Shown here: piece by piece, positions 1-10,132 of the stretch | Layout: each line of letters begins with the position of its first letter | Numbering within the stretch: position 1 is the first letter of the stretch | Assembly: GCA_025529335.1 (NCBI GenBank) | Contig: JAMYHX010000553.1 | Coordinates: 1 to 26,864, forward strand | Source: Rhizopus sp. PT2906 | Taxonomy: Eukaryota > Mucoromycota > Mucoromycetes > Mucorales > Rhizopodaceae | Length of the DNA: 26,864 bases | Reading direction: 5' to 3' | Position numbers and translations under genes: made by a program | Notes under the pieces: model-generated | What the model was told of the DNA's origin: nothing | Databases searched by the model: none | The model's input: the letters and a program-made list of their open reading frames with translations, nothing else

Positions 1-80
1 AGAAGTGTAGCATATTGTATATCAAACGAAAGCTTGGGCCATTGGCTATCGAATGGTGTATGGCATGTATCAGTCACGTA

Positions 81-110
81 CAGTCGGAGATAGAAAGAGG
101 CATTCAAAAT
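81..110. repeat. Candidate terminal inverted repeat of the left Tc1/mariner element
   Basis: A CAGTCGGAGATAG sequence starts at 81 directly after a TA dinucleotide (79-80). TA is the target-site hallmark of Tc1/mariner elements, and the sequence lies about 85 bases past the transposase stop codon, where a 3' terminal repeat is expected. I found no matching inverted partner on the other side of the transposase, where the coding sequence runs into another repeat. The assignment is inference from position and the TA-CAGT start. Confidence 0.35.
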
Positions 111-167
111 TCAAAATTTATGTGGGCAATTGTTTGAGTGGGTTATCAAATCGAGAGATTCCTTTAT

Positions 168-1067
168 TTAATATTTTGCTTCGCCTCCTTTTGCCTTTAT
201 GACAGCTTGTGTGCGTTCTGGAATGGAGTTAATATACCTTAAGCACATATCCTTGTTGATCTTGTTGTTCCATATGTGCTGTACACGCTCCCAAAGTTCC
301 AACATACCCTTAGGTGGTTCATCGTACTTAACAAGCTCACATTTGACAAAATGCCACATGTTTTCGATAGGATTTAGGTCAGGAGAGTATGCCGGCCAGT
401 CTATGACCTTAACTTCATTGCTTTTAAGCCATTCCTGTGTCATTTTGGACCGATGTTTTGAATCATTGTCGTGTAGCAAGTAGACATGATTCTTACTGAT
501 CTCGTAATAATCGAGCGTGCCGAGCAAATCCTCCTCCAGAATTTGACAATAAAGAGCTGAATCAAGGCCACCATCAATTTTGACCAAGTTACCAGGTCCT
601 TCAGCTGTTATACAGCCCCAGAGAAAGATACTGCCACCACCATGCTTGTGAACTTGGTTTACGTTATGGTCCTGTAGGGCAGCTCCTTCTTGTACCCACG
701 TCCACTGCTTGCCATCACTGCCAAAGCGGTTGATTTTGGTTTCATCCGAGTAAATAACCCTTTGCCAATCGTGAACTGTCCAATCCTTGTACTTCCTGGC
801 AAATTGTAGTCTTGCCTTTTTCCTTTGTGCGTTTAATGGTAATGCCTTCGGTTTTCTTTTCGAGTTGAAGCTGGCCACACGTAAGGCATTACGGACAGTT
901 TCCGCCGACACTTGGGCTTGAACAATTGGCGCTATTGACCTTGCTGCTTCTGTTGCTGTTGCATAACCGCCCGTCTTGAACTTGAGGACGATTTGGCGTT
1001 TGGTAGTACCAGAGAGTATAGGCTTGCGACCTGCTCGATTGGTTGAGATGTGGTTGACGTGTTTGAT
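168..1067 (-). pseudogene. Tc1/mariner-family DDE transposase, N-terminally truncated
   Basis: This is a cut-and-paste transposase of the Tc1/mariner superfamily. The frame is open from about 1067 down to the stop at 168, roughly 300 codons. The DDE core looks complete: the first Asp is in IYSDETK, the second in LLHDNDSKH and the Glu in SPDLNPIEN, with 34 residues between the last two (DD34E, as in Tc1). The N-terminal side holds NRAGRKPIL and a VSAETVRNAL stretch, typical of the second half of the bipartite DNA-binding region. No ATG is visible in this frame before it enters the AT-rich dispersed repeat at 1062. The first helix-turn-helix is therefore missing, fused or encoded in another exon. 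An AATAAA lies close to the stop. The catalytic core may be intact but the gene as seen cannot make a full transposase. Confidence 0.85.
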
Positions 1068-1390
1068 GAGATAATCATTATAATAACTCGAGTATAATCT
1101 TACAGTAGAGCATACATTCTACTTTACATTCCTCTATCGCATCTGATAAGAATAACTTATCATAATAATAATAATAATAATAACTATAGTAGCTACTAGT
1201 ATAACAATAATAACATAAGCATAAATAATGTCAGTGACGACAATAATATAAATAGCAGTCATAGATTCTCTACCCAAGTAAACTCACACACAAACTTAAT
1301 TTAATAATATTCAGCTCTTCTTAATAAAGAATCTAATTCGCAAGTCATCGACTTAACTGCCTTTTTAAATTACAACTAAAGCTGAATACA
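1062..1390. repeat. Left copy of a dispersed repeat (inverted relative to 18625-18933)
   Basis: The sequence beginning TTTGATGAGATAATCATTAT at 1062 matches the reverse complement of 18933 downwards. By eye it is mostly identical through about 1273 (shared CTCGAGTATAA, ACTAGTATAACAATAATAAC and GATTCTCTACCC blocks). After a divergent gap it matches again in ATTCAGCTCTTCTT and CATCGACTTAACTGCC up to about 1390. A TAA microsatellite lies at about 1165-1190. In the right copy the second matching block encodes the start of an uncharacterised exon (see 18185-18670). Here the same frame is broken by a stop a few codons in, so this copy is a decayed fragment. Confidence 0.8.
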
Positions 1391-2252
1391 ACAGCTATCA
1401 ACCAATTACATCTTATGAACTGTCATCAACTACTACAGACTATAGACGACATGAATCAGTGTCGTGGAATTAATACAAGTATTATGCTAATATCGAATAA
1501 AAAAAGATAACTTTGGTCAGTGTACTAAATATATTAGTTAGATTACGTCAAAGGATATAGTCTTCTTTGATATAAACGTAGAAATACGACAAGTATCCCA
1601 CTTTGCGATTGGTTGATTTGAGATTATTCTCGCATGAGAATTAAGCATGAATATACAAAGGTATGCGCGCAAAATACTTTCTTTTAAAGTGAATGCTAAA
1701 GTAATTTGAAATCTGTAGATAATATGAAACATTACATGGGCGTTGAGAGAATCCTTAGTAACTATAACGCTGCTCCTCCACTTAATTGTCGGTGCAATTC
1801 TTTGTATTCAGTTAGTTGCAGATGTATATAACAGATCTGTATCTGTATACTTTGAAATAACAGGCAATACGCTGTACCTGACATTTTGATCCGAGTTACC
1901 TGAGACCTTTAAACCAACCATGGCACCTGGCAGTTTGAAAAGAAATATAGAAAGTTAATTCGGCCAAGATTGCCATCATTATATGAGCCATCCTGTATAA
2001 AAAACGGCATGAAGGTCAATGATGTTTTATACAAATATATGAAACCTTCTGTTCTAGTGTGCCCATAGTGTTTCGCATGCATTTTCGCGTGTGCGTAGTG
2101 TTTCCCAAAAAAAATTCCGTTTTCATATGAAATGACGCTGATTGTAATAATGATCTCTCTCTCTCGTCTGGGTCTTAATAAAAGAGGTTATGTAGAGACT
2201 TATTGATTTATACTTCTTTTATTACTTCTTTGTATATTCAAGACATATCACA
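1391..2252. other. Gene-free AT-rich stretch
   Basis: No convincing coding frame, RNA gene or complete element was seen. Short open frames at 1538-1732 (-) and 2203-2469 (+) lack recognisable motifs; the latter overlaps the antisense of a transposase relic. The region sits between two transposon remnants and probably consists of decayed repeat sequence. Confidence 0.4.
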
Positions 2253-2662
2253 GTTAGTCGTCTACTGCCCAGTGGGCATGATTTTTGGCAAAGATATACC
2301 TTGCCTTTTGCTGCTTTGCATTCAAAAATGGCTTCTTGACAGCCACACGAGAGGTAAAGTCAAGTTTTCTCAGCTCCCCGTAAATTGTCTTCTCAGAGGC
2401 TTTCGTGCTGATCAATTGCCTAATTTCGTTAAGTGGAGCACGGCGATTGGCACGTACAACCCTTCCTAGCTCTCTTTTCTATCATTGAAAAGAGGTGGCC
2501 TTCCAAACCTGGGTTTCGTCTCTACAGTTCCATTCTTTTTCCATTGCTGAAACACATGACGTACGGTTCTTTCTGGAATGTTTTCCTCAATGGCAATTTG
2601 TGCTGTCGAAACGCCATCGCAGCGTCTAGTAACAATCTTTTCTTTTTGAGACAATGAGGCAT
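2253..2662 (-). pseudogene. Tc1-like transposase N-terminal fragment, frameshifted
   Basis: Reading leftwards from an ATG at 2662, this encodes the DNA-binding half of a Tc1-like transposase. Visible parts are a helix-turn-helix (STAQIAIEENIPERTVRHVF), a GRPP hinge and then LNEIRQLISTKASEKTIYGE. Three defects are visible. The ATG at 2662-2660 is one base out of frame with LSQKEK. The frame breaks at about 2466-2470, where the GRPPLFNDRKES segment hits a stop while the homologous frame continues as LGRVVRANRRAPLN. The protein ends at 2253 just after HWAVDD, immediately before the expected first catalytic Asp. The whole catalytic domain is absent. It belongs to a different Tc1-like lineage from the copy at 168-1067. 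Confidence 0.8.
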
Positions 2663-2760
2663 TTTATGTGTTTATAAGAGAAAAATATAATATTGAAAAG
2701 AAAATGTATTGTCATGTTCATCGAGCATCTTTCAAAAAAAAAATAACTTTTAAAAATGGA

Positions 2761-2784
2761 CTATACTTTTGTCCGGGCACTGTA
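2761..2784 (-). repeat. 5' terminal inverted repeat of the second Tc1-like element
   Basis: Read on the minus strand, TA is followed by CAGTGCCCGGACAAAAGTAT, a typical Tc1/mariner terminus (TA target site, then CAGT). It is placed about 100 bases upstream of the transposase start at 2662. No partner repeat is visible to the left, in agreement with loss of the 3' part of the element. Confidence 0.65.
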
Positions 2785-3071
2785 CTTGACGCAATGTGTA
2801 GTGTAAATAACAAAACATGGTTTTTCTAGTGTGTTCCTCAAGAGCTTATAAATTTACTCTAGAGAGTGTATTAGTCCGTTTGCTTAAGAAGACCTTTTTG
2901 GTACTTGTGATTTCTGCTACATTATTGTAATATACATGCTTCAGCCAAAGAGGTATGAGTACAAACTCCCCCCCCCCTTTGTTTACTTCAACAGTGACGG
3001 CTTTGTATTTGAAAATAAAATCCAGGTTTCCGTTTTATTATTTCTTTATCGTTATTTTTTTATTCTTTAAA
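2785..3071 (+). promoter_or_regulatory. Upstream region of the kinesin gene
   Basis: This 287-base stretch between a transposon end and the kinesin ATG is AT-rich and contains a run of ten C at 2968-2977. No TATA box or other defined site can be assigned with confidence. An in-frame upstream ATG at 2955 would add 39 mostly hydrophobic residues; I consider this leader sequence because the region has no kinesin-like features. Confidence 0.35.
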
Positions 3072-4866
3072 ATGGAAAGAACGAGTAGATCAGCAGCCAA
3101 TATTTCAGTAATTCCAACAACAAAGGCACAAAGATTGAGAATGAACGCCAGATCTCAACCATCTAATGGTAATCTTTCCAAAAGAAAAGTCATTACCAAA
3201 GCTTCTACTACCGTCACATCACAACCATCAGCAAAAAGATCTTCCATAACCAGCCAAACAGGGCATAACGTTCAAGTCGTTTTGCGCTTGAAGTAAGTAG
3301 GAGATACAACATAGAGTGTGTGCGCGCGATCTTTACTCTGTAAAATTTTTTTATTACCTATAGAGGAAAGTACGGTATCAAGCAAAGTCTGAACCCCACT
3401 GTGTTGCTTCCTGTCCAAGAAGCACGTGACAAGAAAGTTATCCTGACAACCAACAATTATGTATACAGTTTCGATCACATATTTTACCAAGACGCCACGC
3501 AGCAGAAAATCTATGACCAAGTCGGTAAACCCATCCTAAGTGAGGTTCTGTGCGGCTATAACTGCACAATTTTTGCTTATGGCCAGACCGGTACTGGTAA
3601 GACCTATACAATGGAAGGCGACCTTGAAAATGCAAACGGCAAGCCTGCTCCTAATGCCGGTATCATACCACGCATTATATGTGATCTGTTTGAATGCTTG
3701 AATGGGAGAGATGGTGAACATATCGTAAAGATTTCCATGTTGGAACTATACAATGAAGAATTACGCGACCTTTTATATCCTGGTGATGAGAATAAGACGT
3801 TAAATATTTACGATGATGCTCAAAATGGTGTCAAAGTTTCAAATATCCATGAAGAAGTCATCATTTCTGCTGCTCATGGGCTTGACATTGTAAAAACAGG
3901 TGTTAAAAAGAGAATGACTGCTGCCACAAACTGCAATGAAAAATCAAGGTACGAGCAACACCAAGCTAGTGTTGCAGTTTTCTGACTTTTTTTCTTAGTC
4001 GCTCACATTGTATCTTTACCATTAATGTCACATTACAAGAAAAAAATGATAAAGGTGCCAAAGTCTATTGTACAAGCAAGTTGCACCTTGTTGACCTGGC
4101 TGGATCAGAGAACAGCAAGGCGTCAGGCTCAGAGCACCTCAGAGCAAGAGAGGCTGCATCTATCAACAAAAGCCTGCTGACTCTTGGCAGAGTGATCAAT
4201 TCCCTTTCTGATAAAGCACCCCATATACCCTATAGAGAAAGCAAATTGACCCGTTTACTAAAAGATTCCCTTGGCGGCCGTACAAAGACATCCATCATTA
4301 CAACCATCGATCCATTAAGTCAAAGCATCGAAGACATGAAAAATACACTAGATTATGGTAGCCATGCTAAAAATATATCTAATGCTCCCCTGAGAAACGG
4401 TATTGCTCTTGAAGAGCGTCACGTTGATACCCTTGTAACTACTATTATTAAAATGCAAGATGAGTTACGCCGTGCGTGGGATAAGAACGGATACTGCATG
4501 CCAAAAAAAGAACACGATGAGCTTGTCATAAGAGCAGAAACAGCCGAACAGATCGCAGAGCAGAGGGAAGAAGAACTGAAGCACGAAAAAGAACGAATAA
4601 CAGAAGAGAGAAGGTTGTTTGAAGAGGAATTACGAACACTCAAGCAACAGGGCGCTGAAGAAATACAAAGATTGTCTAGGAAAGAAAGAGAGAGTCAAGA
4701 AGAAATTCATCGACTAAGTGTGGAACTGGATAGTCTTCGCCAACAGCTGTCGCAAAAGAATAAAGTGCTTGAAGATATTTCTCATATGGCTACTAGGGCT
4801 TCTGTAAAACGAGAAAGAGAAGACGATGGCTACGTAGAGGAGGCACGCCCACAAAAGAAAAAATAA
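3072..4866 (+). CDS. Kinesin-5-like (BimC/Cut7/Eg5 family) motor protein, short form
   Basis: This is a microtubule-based ATPase motor of the mitotic kinesin-5 group. Exons are 3072-3292, 3364-3948 and 3999-4866, giving 557 residues. The motor domain spans about residues 66-400. It has the P-loop GQTGTGKT near 147-154, switch I NEKSSRSH near 266-273 (interrupted by intron 2), switch II DLAGSE near 299-304, and PYRESKLTRLLKDSLGGRTK near 345-365. Kinesin-5 signatures are the GYNCTIFAYGQTG context, RAREAASINKSLLTLGRVI and a KNGYCMP element after the neck. A charged coiled coil fills about 420-540 and the tail is basic (PQKKK). Fungal kinesin-5 proteins usually have around 1000 residues. This one lacks the long stalk and BimC-box tail, so it may be a divergent paralogue. 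The usual VRxRP-type strand-1 motif is replaced by LRLKGK. An AATAAAT follows the stop. Confidence 0.9.
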
Positions 4867-5350
4867 ACGGCTCTGCTTTGTTTATGTGTACATAGTAATA
4901 AATAATGCATATAGTGTCTTTTAATGCTCAAGCGGATTAGCAAGGAATAAATTATTTGCATATACTACAAGATCAATAACAATTACACTTAATGATCTTC
5001 ATTTTTCTACCTTTTTCTGTATTGCATCAAACTTGAGAGTATTTGATTGTATAAAAATGAGCGTTGTCTTTTTGAGATAAGATAAAAAGAAGAGACTCGT
5101 GGTGGTCAACGCTTTTCTCTCTTTTTTTTTCTCTTTATAATGTAAGTATTTAATATCAAAGTAAATAACTGATTTACTAGACAGTTCTTTTATATCTCAT
5201 TCTTTTACTTCTTGTGGGCTCTCTTTTATGATTATTTAATGTCTGACACTATCATTTTTCCTATCAGTGCGCAAATAAAGTGTACCAGGGAATAAAGAGT
5301 ATTTATTATACAAGTCTTGAACTGCGCACATTATAAAACGGCAAAAGAAA
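4867..5350. other. Convergent intergenic region between the kinesin and ATG16 genes
   Basis: This is the 3' side of both flanking genes. It is AT-rich with AATAAA-type signals near 4896. GCGTTG near 5062 and CAACGC near 5108 form a weak inverted pair. I see no coding frame or RNA gene. Confidence 0.4.
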
Positions 5351-7643
5351 TTATGCTGTATCCCATATACAGACAGCTTTGTTCTTTTCTGCAGAAAAGA
5401 TATGATCGCCGGTAGGGTTCCAAGATACTCCACAAATAGCAGACCTTGCCAAAAATAAAAGCAAGTTTGTCACAGAATAAAGAGAATAAAGAGAAAAAGA
5501 GGCTTACCTGTGTTCTTTTAGCATCCTTTCAACTTTTCCTGTGTTGACATTCCATACGAACAAAGTACCATCTAGTAGAGCAAGAATACGTTTAGAAAGA
5601 CACTTTATAGCATTTGGACCGTTGTGCATTTTACCTGAAGAACCAGCTGCAATGTAGCTCCCACTAGGACTTTACAAAAAATGAATACAAGATATACACA
5701 CACATAATGATCATATTCTTACCTAAATGTTGATCTAGACCAATTAAGACCGTTATGGTATGAATCCGCTCTAATAGAGTAGCTCGAATTCAGTACAAGA
5801 CACGTATTGTGTTATTCAACTTACTGAAATGACTTCAAGATGTCGTACATACGAATATCAATAATTTTTAAAGTATTGTCTCTTGAGTTTGTCAAGAGGT
5901 ACATTCCATCTAAGATGTGATATCAATAAAAATACATGTATTTTTTGACATTTATTTACCTGACGACATGCTAACAGACGTAATCTGCCCATTGTGTACT
6001 CCTGTTAATTCTTTTATACCTGAGCCTGTACGTGTATCCCAGAATCTGATATGATTGTCCAAATGACCGCTGATCAGAGTTTGACCGTCAGAGTCCATAA
6101 GACACAGGTCATTGCAGCTTGAAAAGGTAAAGATAGTTCTCACAGCTATATAAAGGGGGTATTAGATAGAGCGCCTGAATCACGCGTATAGTCTTACTGT
6201 ATCCTCTTTGCAAATCCCAGACTTTGAGAGTTCGATCGTGACTACCAGAAACCTATATGTCATGTTTGTAACTATTCTGTTGATGCAAAGTACGAATCTT
6301 ATTACCACACGATTAGAATCACCAGTAAACTTGGCAGCGTATACTTTTCCGATATGGCCGGTCAATGTGTGCTTCGGATAAAGAAAGGTTATTGATCGTT
6401 TGTGAAGTGAAAAATTGATTAACCTACTCGTAATCTGTGCGTTGAAAGACTCCATATCCTAGTTGCATTATCTGTACATGACCCAAGAATCATTTCATCT
6501 GTAGAATTAAAGGATACAGATGTGATCGTTTGAAGAGCACCACCAAGTGCTTGTATCATATGACCACTTCTTGTATCATAGAGTCTAATTTTTCTATCAG
6601 CACCACCTGTTGCAAATAAAGCACCTTTAGATGAAGCTGCTATGCAATGGATATCGTCATCATGCGCATTCTAATAAAAGGTATGAGCGTAAAGGTCAAT
6701 TTAGCGTCATTGCAACTTACAATCTTTTTATAAACCTTGCTAGGCAGCAAGTTATAGCTCGACAATGCTTCCTTAGGTTGGCTTTTCTTCCTGTCAGGGG
6801 AATTTTTAGCTTGCTCAAGTGCTCTATAAAAAATATATAAATAATATATACGTAAGATATCACACAACTTACTGCTCATAGAATTGCATAGCCTCGTTCA
6901 TCTTTTCCGCTTCTGCATTTTTTAAATCCATCCACCTCTGTAATAGCTGCTTATTCTCGATAGAGAGATTCTTATTTTTCTCTTCAGTAGTCGTAATTTC
7001 GAGTTGCAGTGCCGTTAATTCATCTTGCAATATCTGAATTTTTGTACAGATATAAGCTTCATTTTTTTGTACATGTTTTTTTTACCTGTATTGTAACGTC
7101 CTTTTCTTTCAATTGATATACGTGAAGTTCACATTTGGCAGATAATTTTTTGACTTGGTCGGATAGTTGTATAAGCCTGTCTGTATGTATAAATAACGAT
7201 ACGCTATTCAAAATGACGCTTACTCTTTTGTTTGTCGCTTTTCCTTGTCTTCTTTTATCCGAAGCTGTTCACTCAAGTGAATGAGTCTTTGAGCATTTTC
7301 ACTTTGTGTCTTGTACATTTCTGCTCTTTCTTCACTTAGTTCTCTGATACGTCTATCTAATTCAGCTACATTTTGAAGAGATCTACTTTTCTTCATAAGG
7401 CCTCTCTCTCCTAAAGTTATAACATGACCTACCCTTCTGAAATCAGCTCTTCTTTTCTTTTTTTATCTTTTTTCTTGTTTTCGATAGCTTGTTGGAGTAA
7501 TTGGTTATCTATTATAACGTTGATTTTAACTAGTCGAGTACATGACCGTACGTCAACTAACTTGCTAAAATAAGCTCATGAAATATGCCTTCACGCACAT
7601 CTCGAGCCTGTAGTCTCTCCAAAATAACTTGTGGATGGGCCAT
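5351..7643 (-). CDS. ATG16: Autophagy protein Atg16 with coiled coil and WD40 propeller (ATG16L1-type)
   Basis: Atg16 binds Atg5-Atg12 and directs Atg8/LC3 lipidation to the growing autophagosome membrane. Fifteen exons (descending): 7562-7643, 7433-7508, 7224-7382, 7086-7176, 6873-7033, 6721-6823, 6428-6670, 6306-6371, 6198-6252, 5960-6145, 5825-5909, 5723-5770, 5635-5669, 5508-5571 and 5351-5444. They sum to 515 residues plus stop, all introns GT-AG and 47-63 bases. The N-terminal helix FHELILANNQLLQQ resembles the Atg5-binding segment. A coiled coil follows to about residue 200, including LLQRWMDLKNAEAEK. From about 225 a seven-bladed WD40 domain runs to the end, with HTLTGHIGKVYAAKF, SGSHDRTLKVWDL, CNDLCLMDSDGQTLISGH, IRFWDTRTG and SYIAAGSSDGTLFVW blades closely following animal ATG16L1. 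Budding yeast Atg16 has no WD40 part. Exon borders are hand-assigned but the frame closes exactly. Confidence 0.92.
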
Positions 7644-7967
7644 AAGAAAGAAAAACAAAGGAACACGGCGTTTGAAATATCAGAGTTTGCATGACAATTT
7701 TCATTTTATTCGCAAACTGACAGAAAATAAAATGATAACTTCAAACAACCAATCTTTGGACTAGTTGGGGGAATAGCTGGTCTTACTTTTTGGTCCAAAG
7801 AAGACAAAGACTATTTATATTAAGTCTCTAACAACTTTGTCAGTTGTGTGTTATAAGCGTTGACCATATTTATCTTTTCTCAAAAAGATAAAGCACATAT
7901 TTATGTTATTATACGCTAAGTTGGAAGCAATAAAGAAAAAGATGGATAATCAAAGTGTAATTGTTAT
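7644..7967. promoter_or_regulatory. Spacer: ATG16 upstream region and TRS65 3' side
   Basis: Two minus-strand genes are arranged head to tail here. The stretch holds a perfect 10-base inverted repeat with a 4-base loop at 7869-7892 (TTTATCTTTT and its complement). No ORF of note was seen. Promoter elements for ATG16 cannot be assigned precisely. Confidence 0.4.
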
Positions 7968-10132
7968 TTAAATTGCGCGAATATCTGATACAACATATAT
8001 TTCAAGGACATGACGAAGGTTAGTTACAAAGCCTGTATCAGAGTCCACTAATTGAACCAAATCAATCGTATGTAATTTTTCTTTAACTGCAATGAATTCT
8101 ATATCGATGCTTTGCGAAGTAGAAGGACCCAGTGGACTATGAATACATATTAGAATATGCTCGTCTGTTGTGATGTTATTTACCTTAGCTTGATATTGTT
8201 TTCCAAGCAAATAATATCAGCCTCGTGAGTTTCATTCTCAAAATATTGTTTCAAAAAGTCTGGTTTAGGTATTAATACAAGTTATTTTCTCTCTTTGTGT
8301 TACCTGCCTGATTCACTCATATAAGGGTCAATTGGCAATGATTCCAAGGGCAGGGGTGGTAGAGTCGTCTTGATAGCTAAAGGTTCTGTAGGGTATCTCT
8401 TGCGATTAGGTATCATCACTTGAAATCTTCTTGTATGCTTTGATCGATTGACAATAAAGACGTGAAGCAAGAACTTTTTTCCCACTTGTATCTTATCAGG
8501 AACAGTAAATGACACGACAATCCCATCCATCACTTCTCTCTCGGCCGCACGTCTGATATGCAGGTCTTTACTAGGCGAAGACATGATCGAGCTTGCCTTT
8601 TTGACACCAAAGACGCCTTCAAGGGAGCTATGTGCCTGTTGATCACCAGGACTGCCTGCGATAGACCGAGCTCCTGGAGAGCCACTGGTCAATGACTGTG
8701 AGCGTGCGAGGGACGTGTGCCCAGCGAACTTTTCTGCTAATGGCGAGATTTCTTCTCTTCTTTGTCTTATACCTGATACGTCCAGCATGGTGTTCCATTT
8801 AGATCTCATGGCTGAAGCGCGAATGCCATCAATGACAGGTACACTGTATATCTGAATAGACACACGCTGTGGCTGAATCTTGTCTTCTAAAGGTATCTGT
8901 TGTTGTTGTTGTTGGGGTAATGGTCTACGCGAAGGGAACATGCGCTGAGGTTGAGTAGGTGGTTTGACTGTTCCATCATCAAGAAGGGTCACATCATATA
9001 CGAATACAATAAGATCGGATCTATTCAAGTAGATGGGAAACTCAACCTGACTCATATGATTGAAAGCGACCGAGACAACCGCATTTGATACTTGCACGTC
9101 TACCTTCTCTACAATAAACTCACAGCCCGTTTCAGGAGGATTTTCCAGTTCGACAGACATCATGACCATTTTTTCAGCAACAGAGGCGTTTGTCGTACGC
9201 ATTTTGACAGCCAAACCAGACCGAAGAGGTAAAGCTTCTTTGATGGCACGCTTAAGCGAAAGCTGTAGATTACTTATATTGTTTGCAGGTGGTGCCATGG
9301 GTGTTCCTGTCGCAGGTCTTGCTTGATTTTCGACAACAAACCTTTGCACGAGATTCCCTTGCTTAGAAAACACAGGATCATCGGATAGTCCACTCAAGAG
9401 ATTAATCGTCTCAAAGGAATCAATATCGTATTCGTCGGTTGGACTATTATCTGGCTGAACCTTTTGCTTTAGTGTAATCGGTCGATATTGGATATTGCAG
9501 TTGATTGATAAGAGGGGATTGTATGATTTTGTCTTTACGTATACTAGATAACAATGAGTCACTACATTTGATCACTACACGGCTATTACCTATGGGCACA
9601 ACCATGGGATAGAGGTAACAAATCGAATCATTATATTCGAATACAGACAACTCGCCATGTTTACTGCTGCTCTTATTATAAGCTTGAGTGAAAAAGGGTG
9701 TTGTCACATCGTTCATTTGCGATCTACGCTGATAAGATACCTTGGGGGAGGTCGGAGCTGACTGCGTATTGATGGATGATGAACGCTGTAAGCTTGGTGT
9801 GGGCATATTATCTGTGATGGTGGCATCTATTGTGATTTCCAGCTGGTTATAAAATGATGCAATCGCCTCTCGAACTTCATCGCCCGTTCCTGATTTTTGC
9901 TTTGAGATGTTTGCAAATAGATATACTTGTAAATGTTCATCTGTCAAAAAGAGAGAAATTAGACATTGTATTACAGGTAAGGCATATTTATATATAAACC
10001 ATAAAACGCGAATTCACGAGGTTTAGCTTGTACTATCGATAAAGGATCTTGTTCATTTTCTTTTGTAGTGTTTGGAATGAGTATTTGAAATTCTGCTTCA
10101 TTAAAGAAAAGCTCCGTTGAAATAGAATTCAT
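7968..10132 (-). CDS. TRS65: TRAPPII complex subunit Trs65-like
   Basis: Trs65 is a subunit of the TRAPPII tethering and Rab-GEF complex at the late Golgi. Exons (descending): 10000-10132, 9590-9940, 9544-side exon 8308-9543, 8184-8259 and 7968-8136, giving 654 residues with exact frame closure. The C-terminal third matches the Trs65 immunoglobulin-like region: VVSFTVPDKIQVGKKFLLHV, then ADIICLENNIKLSPLGP and IDIEFIAVKEKLHTIDLVQL. NLLSGLSDDPVF near the centre is also family-like. A Ser/Pro-rich linker (SPGARSIAGSPGDQ) and a run of six Gln interrupt the domains. The third intron (8260-8307) must use a GC donor: the GT alternative four bases on breaks the frame. An earlier in-frame ATG at 10174 exists, but the one at 10132 is preferred because the extra residues are low-complexity and it leaves room for a promoter. 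The first intron donor (GTTTAT) is weak. Confidence 0.75.

Noticed and set aside
1062..1390. Long terminal repeat of a retrotransposon (starts near TGATGAG, AT-rich, two copies)
   Set aside because: The copies are inverted, no TG..CA ends, primer-binding site or gag-pol sequence is seen, and the second part overlaps a coding exon in the right copy.
1508..1530. Possible right-hand terminal repeat (TTTGGTCAGTGTA) for the left Tc1 element
   Set aside because: It does not match the candidate terminus at 81 beyond a few bases and lies past unrelated repeat sequence.
1538..1732. 64-codon minus-strand open frame
   Set aside because: No recognisable motif, no homology I can name, and no flanking splice or promoter support.
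2955..3071. Upstream ATG giving a 39-residue N-terminal extension of the kinesin
   Set aside because: The extension is hydrophobic and low complexity, unlike kinesin-5 N-termini; the ATG at 3072 fits better.
5060..5113. GCGTTG...CAACGC inverted pair as a structured RNA
   Set aside because: Only a 6-base stem with a loop of about 40 bases; expected by chance in this length.
8303..8308. GT donor AG|GTAACA for the third TRS65 intron
   Set aside because: It leaves phase 2, and no nearby acceptor keeps the conserved C-terminal frame; a stop follows within a few codons.
9544..9589. Reading the TRS65 exon through without the 46-base intron
   Set aside because: The frame hits a stop soon after; splicing at 9589/9544 joins two family-like segments in frame.
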